From Solirubrobacterales bacterium (lineage in GTDB: Bacteria; Actinomycetota; Thermoleophilia; Solirubrobacterales; Solirubrobacteraceae), in assembly GCA_009781575.1 (NCBI GenBank), contig WQXW01000158.1, forward strand, positions 1 through 5,233: a stretch of DNA of 5,233 nucleotides, written 5' to 3'. The first letter of the stretch is position 1; each line of letters starts with the position of its first letter. Under the pieces are notes generated by a model. It worked only from the letters and a program-made list of their open reading frames with translations, had not been told where the DNA came from and ran no database searches. Positions 1 through 5,233 of the stretch are shown here, piece by piece. Made by a program: the position numbers and the translations under genes.

Positions 1-463
1 CGAGCGCGACACGCTCGGCGCCGAGGGGATGGTGCTGCGGTACGGCTACTTCTACGGCCCGGGCAGCACGCTGGCGCACGACGGTGCGATCGTGCAGGAT
101 GTGCGCCGGCGGCGCCTGCCGATCGTCGGCGACGGCGCGGGCGTGTGGTCGTTCATCCACGTCGACGACGCCGCCGCGGCCACCGTCGCCGCGCTGGCCC
201 ACCCCGCGCCGGGCGGCGTGTACAACATCGTCGACGACGAGCCCGCCGCCGCGCGCGACTGGATCGGAGCGCTCGCCGCCACGCTGGGCGCGCCGGCGCC
301 GCTGCGCGTGCCGCCATTCCTCGCGCGCCTGCTCGCCGGCGAGTACGGGGTCGCGGTCATGACACGCGCCCAGGGCGCCTCCAACGAGCTGGCCAAGCGC
401 GAGCTGGGCTGGCAACCCGCCCACCCCAGCTGGCGCGAGGGCTTTCGCACCGGCCTGCGCTGA
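1..463 (+). CDS. NAD-dependent epimerase/dehydratase family protein (extended SDR), C-terminal part, 5' end outside the window
   Basis: The reading frame is open from the left edge (first complete codon at 2) to TGA at 461-463, giving 153 visible residues. The gene starts outside the window, so the ATG at 29 is internal. The fragment matches the C-terminal half of extended short-chain dehydrogenases (WcaG/GalE type). It has the substrate-side segment LRYGYFYGPG (codons from about 35), a conserved SFIHVDDAA segment (about 151-177), YNIVDDEP (about 221-244) and a closing LGWQP...WREGF segment typical of the family end. The Rossmann GxxGxxG motif and the YxxxK catalytic pair would lie upstream and cannot be checked. 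The family acts on nucleotide sugars or related carbonyl/hydroxyl substrates in the cytoplasm using NAD(P). The substrate here is unknown. The next gene on the same strand begins 58 nt downstream, so co-transcription is possible. Confidence 0.88.
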   Translation, partial: ERDTLGAEGMVLRYGYFYGPGSTLAHDGAIVQDVRRRRLPIVGDGAGVWSFIHVDDAAAATVAALAHPAPGGVYNIVDDEPAAARDWIGALAATLGAPAPLRVPPFLARLLAGEYGVAVMTRAQGASNELAKRELGWQPAHPSWREGFRTGLR

Positions 464-510
464 GGTATCACAGCGCGCACTTACGCCTCCCACATAGGAT
501 GCCGCACATC

Positions 511-555
511 GGCGGTTCACTATGAGGGGGTTCGGTATGGGGAGGTTCGGCGTGA
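511..555 (+). repeat. 15-nt tandem repeat carrying three SD/start-codon units
   Basis: There are three consecutive 15-nt copies: 511-525 GGCGGTTCACTATGA, 526-540 GGGGGTTCGGTATGG and 541-555 GGAGGTTCGGCGTGA. A degenerate fourth (556-570) begins GGGGGATCAC. Each copy pairs a purine block (GGCGG, GGGGG, GGAGG) with a start codon 6 nt further on (ATG 522, ATG 537, GTG 552). Because 15 nt is five codons, all three starts are in the same frame and give proteins differing only by 5 or 10 N-terminal residues. The best Shine-Dalgarno is the third, GGAGG at 541-545, favouring GTG 552. Confidence 0.75.
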
Positions 556-1778
556 GGGGGATCACAGCTGCGGGGCTCGGCGCGCTGGCCGCGCTGGCCA
601 CGCTGGCGGCGCTGGCGGCGCTGGCCGCTGCGCACGCGCCCGCGGCGGGCGCGGCGACGATCGGGGAACTGCCCACGTCCAGTCCCTCGTGTGAAGCGAC
701 CAGCGAACCGTACTGGTTCGCGCAATCGCAGGCGGCCGCCAACGCGTACACGGTGCCGAGCGGCGGTGGGTACCTCACATCGTGGAGCATGGCCTACGGC
801 GCCGCCGGATCTCCGGTCGGACTGCTGGTGCTGGCGCCCGAAGGCGGCGGCAAATTCGCGGTGGTGGCGCTCGACAGCGAGCACCTCCCCTCGCCACTCC
901 CGCCTGGCCGCGTGAGCACTTTCACCTTCGCCACTCCGATCCACGTACTGGAAGGCGACACTCTGGGCCTGCTGAACGTTCCCGGCGGCTCCGCCTGCGC
1001 CTTCGCCACCCCCTCCTCGGAAGACAGCGTCGAGATCGGCAAGGGGAGCCCGGCCGTGGGCGGCACGCTCAACCCGGAATTCGGCGCTCCAAAGGTTCGC
1101 CTCGACGTTCGCGCGGAAGTGCTCCAGAGCGACGACGCCTCGCTCACGCAATCGGTCAGCCCCGCCACGGTCTCCCCGGGCGGGCTGGCGCTGATCACGC
1201 TGCAACCACACTTCTCACCCTCGTTGGCGCTTCCCGCGACGATCAGCGACACGCTGCCCACAGGTCTCACCCCCGTGGCCACAGCCAGCGGCGCCGGAGG
1301 CTGCTCTGTCGCGGGGCAGACCGTCACGTGCCAGTCCACCAACGCAGCGGCAGCCGACATCGTCGTGTCGGCCGGGGCGGCCGGCGCCTACACGAACACC
1401 GCCACCGTGAGCACGTCCCTGCAGGACCCCGATCCGGCCAACAACTCGGCGACCGGCACGCTCACAGTGACCTCGCCGCCCCCGCCGCCGGCACCCGCGA
1501 GCTGTCACCCGCTCGAGCTCGCCGGCGTGCCGTTGAGCGCCGCGCGCACGATCCTCACGGCGCTCGACTGCACCGTGGGCACGGTCACCTCCAAGCGGTC
1601 CAGCACGGTGTCCAAGGGGCTCGTGGTCTCCGACAATCCCAGCGGCGGCACGCTCCCGGCCGGGACCGCGGTCGACCTGGTCGTCTCGATTGGCGCGAAC
1701 CACAGCGAGCCGGTGAAACACAAGCGACACAAGCGACACAGAAGGGCCAACAGCCCGCGCGGGCATCGCAAGCGCTGA
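522..1778 (+). CDS. secreted cell-surface protein with DUF11-like and PASTA domains and a basic C-terminal tail
   Basis: The longest form is 418 residues, from ATG 522 to TGA 1776-1778. ATG 537 and GTG 552 are in-frame alternatives, and GTG 552 has the best ribosome-binding site (GGAGG, 6-nt spacing). In 418-residue numbering: residues 12-45 are an Ala/Leu-rich signal peptide with a likely cleavage near AGA (43-45). Residues 46-200 are a domain I do not recognise. Residues 205-317 resemble a DUF11 beta-sandwich repeat, with DTLPTGLTPV, a GGCSVAGQTVTC segment and DPDPANNSA near its end. Residues 318-327 are a Pro-rich linker. Residues 328-391 form one PASTA-like repeat (LAGVPLSAA...GLVVSDNPSGG...VDLVVSIG). 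Residues 396-418 are a Lys/Arg/His tail including HKRHKRH. Six cysteines fall as pairs within domains (57/159, 261/270, 328/350), suggesting disulfides. There is no LPXTG motif or C-terminal membrane helix. An envelope or extracellular location and peptidoglycan binding by PASTA are inferences. A TAGGAT at 495-500 could be a -10 element, but no -35 is evident. Confidence 0.8.
   Translation: MRGFGMGRFGVRGITAAGLGALAALATLAALAALAAAHAPAAGAATIGELPTSSPSCEATSEPYWFAQSQAAANAYTVPSGGGYLTSWSMAYGAAGSPVGLLVLAPEGGGKFAVVALDSEHLPSPLPPGRVSTFTFATPIHVLEGDTLGLLNVPGGSACAFATPSSEDSVEIGKGSPAVGGTLNPEFGAPKVRLDVRAEVLQSDDASLTQSVSPATVSPGGLALITLQPHFSPSLALPATISDTLPTGLTPVATASGAGGCSVAGQTVTCQSTNAAAADIVVSAGAAGAYTNTATVSTSLQDPDPANNSATGTLTVTSPPPPPAPASCHPLELAGVPLSAARTILTALDCTVGTVTSKRSSTVSKGLVVSDNPSGGTLPAGTAVDLVVSIGANHSEPVKHKRHKRHRRANSPRGHRKR
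541..545 (+). promoter_or_regulatory. Shine-Dalgarno site favouring the GTG start at 552
   Basis: GGAGG lies 6 nt upstream of GTG 552 and is a perfect anti-SD core match. ATG 537 has only a G-run (526-530) and ATG 522 only GGCGG (511-515) at the same spacing. Starting at 552 gives a 408-residue protein whose signal peptide has the short charged N-region VRG before the hydrophobic core. Confidence 0.5.
582..626 (+). repeat. 9-nt tandem repeat, five copies, coding the signal-peptide hydrophobic core
   Basis: Five back-to-back 9-mers (GCGCTGGCC, GCGCTGGCC, ACGCTGGCG, GCGCTGGCG, GCGCTGGCC) encode ALA-ALA-TLA-ALA-ALA, residues 21-35 of the secreted protein. The unit is three codons, so gain or loss of copies would lengthen or shorten the hydrophobic core without a frameshift. 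High-GC Ala/Leu signal peptides often look repetitive, so this may be only composition. Confidence 0.7.
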
Positions 1779-1844
1779 CCGTGTCGAGCGGTCGCACGGC
1801 GCCGGTCCTCTGTCGTCCGCCGCCGCGCGCCTCCCGGCGACTGC

Positions 1845-2216
1845 CTACCAAACGACGTTCACGTCGTACCGTCGCAGCTGCTCATCCTTGCTGAGGATCG
1901 ACATGCCCTCCGCCTGAGCCTGCGCGACGAGCAGGCGGTCGAACGGGTCACGGTGGTGAGCAGGCAAATCGCGCACGAGCAGCGCATGCGTGTCGAAGAC
2001 GGGCAGCGCCGAGAGCCCCTGTTCATAGAGCGGGCGATGAAATCCCTTGGCCACCTTCAGCTTGCCGAGGCCGCTCTTGACCGCGACCTCCCAGACCGAG
2101 ACCGCGCTCAGCCTCCGGTCGAGATCCTGGTCCTCGATCAGGTTGCGGGCGGTTCGCGAGAGCCGTCGATCGCCACAGAGAAACCAAAGCGCAACGTGTG
2201 TGTCGACTATGAGCAA
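1845..2216 (-). CDS. vapC: VapC family PIN-domain toxin (ribonuclease) of a type II toxin-antitoxin system
   Basis: 123 residues, the usual length for a single PIN domain. It begins at a TTG codon (2216-2214), giving the N-terminus MLIVDTHVALW normal for this family; no nearby ATG gives a better one. The acidic metal-binding residues are visible: D5 in VDTH, E43 in SVWEVAVK, D90 and D93 in HHRDPFDRLLVAQA, and D111 in SKDEQL. HRDPFDRLLVAQA is a hallmark of the COG3744-like VapC subgroup. By family knowledge it is a Mg2+-dependent endoribonuclease that inhibits growth when free and is neutralised by the antitoxin. The target RNA cannot be read from sequence. The start overlaps the antitoxin's 3' end by 10 nt, and no clear Shine-Dalgarno precedes it, so translational coupling is likely. 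The 3' end (TAG, 1847-1845) converges on the secreted-protein gene with a 66-nt gap. About one codon in five ends in A or T, more than in polA. All catalytic residues are present, so it looks intact. Confidence 0.92.
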   Translation of the reverse strand: MLIVDTHVALWFLCGDRRLSRTARNLIEDQDLDRRLSAVSVWEVAVKSGLGKLKVAKGFHRPLYEQGLSALPVFDTHALLVRDLPAHHRDPFDRLLVAQAQAEGMSILSKDEQLRRYDVNVVW

Positions 2217-2467
2217 AGCGGATCGCCGGGATGGCCGTCCTCAAAGTCTTTGAGAAGCTCCTCCGGCAACTCGTCGAAGTCGTCCGCCATCTCGATCTGA
2301 CCCTTGTAAATGCCAAAGAGGCTCCTGCGAGGCAACGGCGTGACCGGCTGAAGCCGGGCCACCGGCTTGCCGCGTCGCGTTATCACGACCTCCTCGCCCG
2401 ACTCGGCGGCCTCCAGCAGCCGCGAGAGCGTGGTCTTGGCCTCGTGGACACCAACGCTGATCGTCAC
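2207..2467 (-). CDS. Phd/YefM-family antitoxin, partner of the downstream VapC toxin
   Basis: 86 residues, starting at GTG (2467-2465) and ending at TAG (2209-2207). Residues 1-40 are a typical Phd/YefM N-terminus: TISVGVHEAKTTLSRLLEAA, then the SGEEVVITRRGKPVARL segment, which form the dimerisation and DNA-binding fold. Residues 47-86 are the toxin-binding tail, with FGIYKGQIEMADDFDELPEELL, as in COG4118-type antitoxins paired with COG3744-type VapC. Its role is to bind and inhibit the toxin and, with it, repress its own promoter. Antitoxin-first order and the 10-nt overlap with the toxin gene fit a TA operon. The ribosome-binding site is weak (a GGTGGGG block very close to the GTG). Roughly 16 of 86 codons end in A/T by hand count, against none in the last 30 of polA. 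It could be labelled vapB, but the fold is Phd/YefM rather than AbrB or ribbon-helix-helix. Confidence 0.9.
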   Translation of the reverse strand: MTISVGVHEAKTTLSRLLEAAESGEEVVITRRGKPVARLQPVTPLPRRSLFGIYKGQIEMADDFDELPEELLKDFEDGHPGDPLCS

Positions 2468-2481
2468 CGCCCCACCGTAGC

Positions 2482-2506
2482 AGATCTAGCTATTTCAGCT
2501 AGCTAG
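2482..2506 (-). promoter_or_regulatory. candidate operator/promoter of the toxin-antitoxin operon
   Basis: Just upstream of the antitoxin GTG is a patch of overlapping palindromes in otherwise GC-rich DNA: AGATCT (2482-2487), and CTAGCT (2486-2491) inverted against AGCTAG (2497-2502 and again 2501-2506). These include the perfect 8-bp palindrome CTAGCTAG (2499-2506). Read on the - strand, TAGCTAG recurs with a 13-nt period, and one copy (TAGCTA, 2492-2487) could serve as a -10 box for a short leader. Phd/YefM antitoxins are known to autoregulate through palindromic operators at this position. Assignment to this protein is inference, and no -35 box is evident. Confidence 0.45.
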
Positions 2507-2580
2507 TCCGGGGCGGGGCGCGGCGCGGCTCACGTGCCGGCCCGAACTCCGAGCTCCGTCCGTTGCGTGTTTTGTTTTTT

Positions 2581-2612
2581 GGATTGGTTCCGCGCGGAAC
2601 GAATCCTTTTTT
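2581..2612 (+). terminator. intrinsic-terminator-like hairpin with T-tract, pointing along +
   Basis: Arms 2581-2591 and 2596-2606 pair over 11 positions with one G-G mismatch (2586/2601) and a GCGC tetraloop (2592-2595). Six Ts follow immediately (2607-2612). On + this is a textbook factor-independent terminator. On -, the strand of polA and of the TA operon, the hairpin is followed by As (complement of Ts 2575-2580), so it lacks a U-tail there. It may still fold in the polA 3' UTR about 66 nt past the stop codon and act as a U-less terminator or 3' stabiliser. No + strand gene precedes it closely. The rest of the 2507-2671 gap holds a GC-rich stretch (2507-2550) and a short inverted repeat AGACA-GG-TGTCT (2633-2644), with no gene that I can support. 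Confidence 0.6.
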
Positions 2613-2671
2613 CAAATCCCCCAACGCTCCCTCAGACAGGTGTCTTCGAGCCCGCGCGCGCCCGGGGACCG

Positions 2672-5233
2672 TCACTTCGCCTCCAGCCAGTTCCGGCCCA
2701 CGCCGATGTCGACCGCCAGCGGCGGCTCGCGGTCCCACACGCCGCACATCTGCGCCTCGATCAGCGGGCGCGCCTGCTCGACCTCCTCGGGGGGGCCCTC
2801 GAAGAGCAGCTCGTCGTGGATCGGGAGGATCAGCCTCGTCGCCATCCCGCGCTCGGTGAGCGCGTGGTGGGCGCGCACGATCGCCAGCTTGATGATGTCG
2901 GCCGCGCTGCCCTGGATCACGGTGTTGACCGCCAGGCGCTCGCCCTGCGTGCGCACCTGGTAGTTGCGCGCGCGCAGCTCCGGGATCTGGCGCCGGCGCC
3001 CCCAGAGCGTGGTCACATACCCCTCCTCCTTCGCGCGCTCGATCGTGTCACTCATGAACGCCGCCACGCGGGGAAAGCGCGCCAGATAGGCGTCGATGAA
3101 CTCCCTGGCCTCCTCGCGGGGGATGTTGAGGCGATCGGCCAGGCCGAAATCGGAGAGCCCGTACACGATTCCGTAATTGATCATCTTCGACTTGGAGCGC
3201 ATGCCGGTGTCGATCTGCTCGGCCGCCACGCCGAACACCTGCGAGGCGGTGGCGGTGTGCACATCCTCGCCGCGGCGGAAGATCTCCATCAGCGCCTCCT
3301 CGCCCGCCACGTGCGCCAGCACGCGCAGCTCGATCTGGGAGTAGTCGGCCGAGATCAGCGTGTGGCCCTCCGCGGCCTCGAAGCAGCCGCGGATCTCGCG
3401 GCCAAGCGCGGTGCGGATCGGCACGTTCTGCATGTTGGGGTTGGTGGAGGAGAGCCTCCCGGTCTGGGCCACCGCCTGCAGGAAGGTGGTGTGCAGCCGG
3501 GACTCATCGTCGACCATCGCGGGCAGCACGTCGAGGTAGGTCTTGGTCAGCGTGCTCAGCTCGCGCCAGCGCTCGATGCGGGGCACGATCTCGTGCTCCG
3601 TGCGGATCGCCTGCAGCACGCGCGCGTCGGTCGAGTAGCCGGTCTTGCCGCGCCGCTTGCGCGAGAGGCCCAGCCGCTCGAAGAGGATCTCCCCCAGCTG
3701 CTGGGGCGAGCCGATCAGAAACTCCTCGCCGGCGAGCTCGTGGATCGTGCGCTCGAGCCCTGCGATCTCCTCGCGCACGCGCGCGGTGATCGCTTCCAGG
3801 CGGGGCACATTCAACCGCACGCCCGCCAGCTCCATCGCGCGCAGCACCGGCACCAGTGGCAGCTCGATGTCGCGCATCAGCGCCTGCAGGCCGCGCTGCT
3901 CGATCTGCTCGCGCTGCCAGCGCGCCAGCGCCCGCACCATCAGCGCCTCGCCGGCGCGCGGGTCCTCCACGCCCGCCGCCAGGCCGCGCTCCTCGGCCAG
4001 TTCCGCCAGCGGGTAGCCGCGGCGCGCGGGGTCGAGCAGGTAGGCGCCCAGCATCGTGTCGTGCACAAGGTTGGGCGGCACGAGCTCCAGCGCCTTTCCG
4101 TCGTGGGCGAGCACCGCGCGCTCGCCGCACGCGGCCACCACCTCGGCCGGGCCCGCGCAGGGCCCCACCAGCACCTCCCGCCGGCCCGCCACGGCGAAGC
4201 GCCACGGCGGACCCTCGGCGAAGAGCGCATCCTCGGGCACCTCCACGTGCGCGACCACCACGGTCAGCTCATCGCCCGCGAGTGAGGGGATCTGCGCCGG
4301 CGAGCCCTCGCGCACCGGCGCGCTCACCGTCAGCTCCGCGTCGGCCGCCGGCGCGGCCGCCTCCGGGTCGCCAAGCGCCTCTTCCAGGCGCCGCAGCGGA
4401 TCGCGCAGCTCGTATGTGCGGAACACCTCGCGCAGGCGCGAGCGGTCGGGCTCCTGGGCCACCTCCGCGCGCAGATCCAGCGGGACCTCCACGTCGCGCT
4501 GCACGGTGGCCAGGCGCTTGGACACGCGCGCGTCGTCGGCGTGCTCGATCAGGTTCTGCTTGCGCTTCGCGCCGCTCACCTCCTCGACCCGCTCGAGCAC
4601 CGCCTCGAGCGAGCCGAACCGCCGCAGCAGCTCGCTGGCGGTCTTCTCGCCCACGCCGGGAATGCCGGGGATGTTGTCGGAGGTGTCGCCCTTCAGCCCG
4701 TAGAAGTCGGGGATCAGCTCCGGCGCGATCCCGTAGCGGTCCACCACCGCGCGGTGGTCGTACATCTTGGTCTCGGTGATGCCACGCGAGGTCGCCATCA
4801 CCGACACCGTGCCCTGTGGGTCGATCAGCTGGAACACGTCGCGGTCGCCGGTCACGATCACCACCGGCACCGGCGGCTGCGACTCCAGCGCGCGCTGCGC
4901 CAGCGAGGCGATCACATCGTCGGCCTCGAACCCCGCCACGGTGACGTTGCGATAACCGAACGCGTCCACCAGCGGCTCCATCGCGCCCCACTGCGCCTTC
5001 AGCAGATCGGGGCGGCTGCGCCGCTGCGCCTTGTACTCGCCGTACAGCTCGGTGCGCCCCGAGGTCCCCGCGTCCCACGCCACGATCGTGGGCTGCGGCC
5101 CGTACTCGCTGATGATCTTCACCAGCATCGAGGCGAACCCGAAGATCGCGTTGGTCGGCTCGCCGGTGGAGGTCGCGATCGACTCCGGCAGCGCGAAGAA
5201 CGCGCGGTACACGAGGCTGGGGCCATCGATCAG
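2672..5233 (-). CDS. polA: DNA polymerase I (5'-nuclease plus polymerase; 3'-5' exonuclease domain lacks catalytic motifs), N-terminal few residues outside the window
   Basis: The frame runs from the right edge to TGA at 2674-2672, with 853 visible residues. The GTG at 5212-5210 is not the start: seven codons before it read LIDGPSL, continuing into VYRAFFALP, the standard PolA N-terminus, so only a few residues are missing. Counting that Val as 1: residues 1-280 are the 5'-nuclease, with the preceding LIDG Asp, D47, EADD (96-99), TGDRD (121-125), GLKGDTSDN (172-180) and the helix-hairpin-helix GVGEKTASELL (187-196). Residues 281-300 are an Ala-rich linker. About 300-440 is a vestigial proofreading domain with no DTE, HNxxFD or YxxxD motif. 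Residues 441-846 are the polymerase: motif A DYSQIELR (D623), O-helix RSKSKMINYG (R672, K676, Y680), and motif C HDE (799-801, with D800). It fills gaps and removes RNA primers during Okazaki maturation and excision repair. The visible length lies between Taq and E. coli Pol I. Confidence 0.97.
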   Translation of the reverse strand: MIDGPSLVYRAFFALPESIATSTGEPTNAIFGFASMLVKIISEYGPQPTIVAWDAGTSGRTELYGEYKAQRRSRPDLLKAQWGAMEPLVDAFGYRNVTVAGFEADDVIASLAQRALESQPPVPVVIVTGDRDVFQLIDPQGTVSVMATSRGITETKMYDHRAVVDRYGIAPELIPDFYGLKGDTSDNIPGIPGVGEKTASELLRRFGSLEAVLERVEEVSGAKRKQNLIEHADDARVSKRLATVQRDVEVPLDLRAEVAQEPDRSRLREVFRTYELRDPLRRLEEALGDPEAAAPAADAELTVSAPVREGSPAQIPSLAGDELTVVVAHVEVPEDALFAEGPPWRFAVAGRREVLVGPCAGPAEVVAACGERAVLAHDGKALELVPPNLVHDTMLGAYLLDPARRGYPLAELAEERGLAAGVEDPRAGEALMVRALARWQREQIEQRGLQALMRDIELPLVPVLRAMELAGVRLNVPRLEAITARVREEIAGLERTIHELAGEEFLIGSPQQLGEILFERLGLSRKRRGKTGYSTDARVLQAIRTEHEIVPRIERWRELSTLTKTYLDVLPAMVDDESRLHTTFLQAVAQTGRLSSTNPNMQNVPIRTALGREIRGCFEAAEGHTLISADYSQIELRVLAHVAGEEALMEIFRRGEDVHTATASQVFGVAAEQIDTGMRSKSKMINYGIVYGLSDFGLADRLNIPREEAREFIDAYLARFPRVAAFMSDTIERAKEEGYVTTLWGRRRQIPELRARNYQVRTQGERLAVNTVIQGSAADIIKLAIVRAHHALTERGMATRLILPIHDELLFEGPPEEVEQARPLIEAQMCGVWDREPPLAVDIGVGRNWLEAK

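Noticed and set aside
495..500. TAGGAT as a -10 promoter element for the secreted-protein gene
   Set aside because: It matches the loose TANNNT pattern, but no -35 is visible at proper spacing. Such hexamers occur by chance, so it is mentioned only as a possibility.
468..1211. 247-codon open frame on - opposite the secreted-protein gene, ending in a PPH(A/T/S)E repeat
   Set aside because: The repeat is just the complement of the 15-nt tandem repeat at the start of the + gene. The + frame has a signal peptide and known domains, while this one is Arg/Gly/Ala-rich with none.
1753..1764. Perfect 12-bp palindrome GCCCGCGCGGGC near the end of the secreted-protein gene as a terminator
   Set aside because: It lies inside the coding region, forms only a 4-bp stem with a tetraloop and has no T-tract. 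The 66-nt convergent gap 1779-1844 also shows no convincing terminator.
2507..2671. tRNA or small protein gene in the intergenic region
   Set aside because: No cloverleaf can be folded, and the short frames here have no plausible RBS or conserved motif. Only the hairpin/T-tract is supportable.
2534..4285. 583-codon open frame on + opposite polA
   Set aside because: It is antisense to the conserved polA frame, and its His/Arg/Leu/Ala-rich product has no recognisable domain. Long antisense frames are expected where polA uses almost only G/C third positions.
5210..5212. GTG as the polA start codon
   Set aside because: The seven codons upstream to the window edge encode LIDGPSL, which with VYRAFFALP forms the conserved PolA N-terminus including the first nuclease Asp. 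The GTG is an internal Val.
1..5233. CRISPR array, insertion sequence, phage or novel defence system
   Set aside because: There are no regularly spaced repeats, transposase or integrase, and no effector gene beyond the ordinary VapC TA pair. The tandem repeats present have no spacers.

Overview
This is a very GC-rich window with G/C at almost every third codon position, and it looks like chromosomal DNA from an actinobacterial-type organism. Three things point that way: the codon bias, a secreted protein ending in a cysteine-containing PASTA repeat and a Lys/Arg/His-rich tail, and a DNA polymerase I with Tyr in its O-helix. From recalled family resemblance only, the PASTA style suggests Thermoleophilia (Solirubrobacterales-like). 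I could not test this by search.

Layout: (1) from the left edge to 463 (+) is the C-terminal half of an NAD-dependent epimerase/dehydratase (extended SDR). (2) 522-1778 (+) encodes a secreted cell-surface protein: signal peptide, an N-terminal domain I do not recognise, a DUF11-like beta domain, a PASTA repeat and a basic tail. Its translation start lies in a 15-nt tandem repeat in which three successive copies each carry a Shine-Dalgarno-like block and an in-frame start codon. (3) 1845-2467 (-) is a type II toxin-antitoxin pair: a Phd/YefM-type antitoxin followed by an overlapping VapC PIN-domain toxin with a TTG start. A palindrome-rich operator-like region lies just upstream. (4) 2507-2671 is intergenic and holds a strong hairpin plus T-tract, an intrinsic terminator that points along + although both flanking genes are on -. 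(5) 2672 to the right edge (-) is polA, complete except for its first few codons.

The genes do not form one pathway. The epimerase and the surface protein share a strand and may be co-transcribed across a 58-nt gap. The TA module is a self-contained insert-like unit with visibly relaxed codon bias, and polA is a housekeeping gene. I see no clearly new biological system. The most distinctive signals are the triplicated translation-initiation unit at 511-555 and the orphan + strand terminator at 2581-2612.
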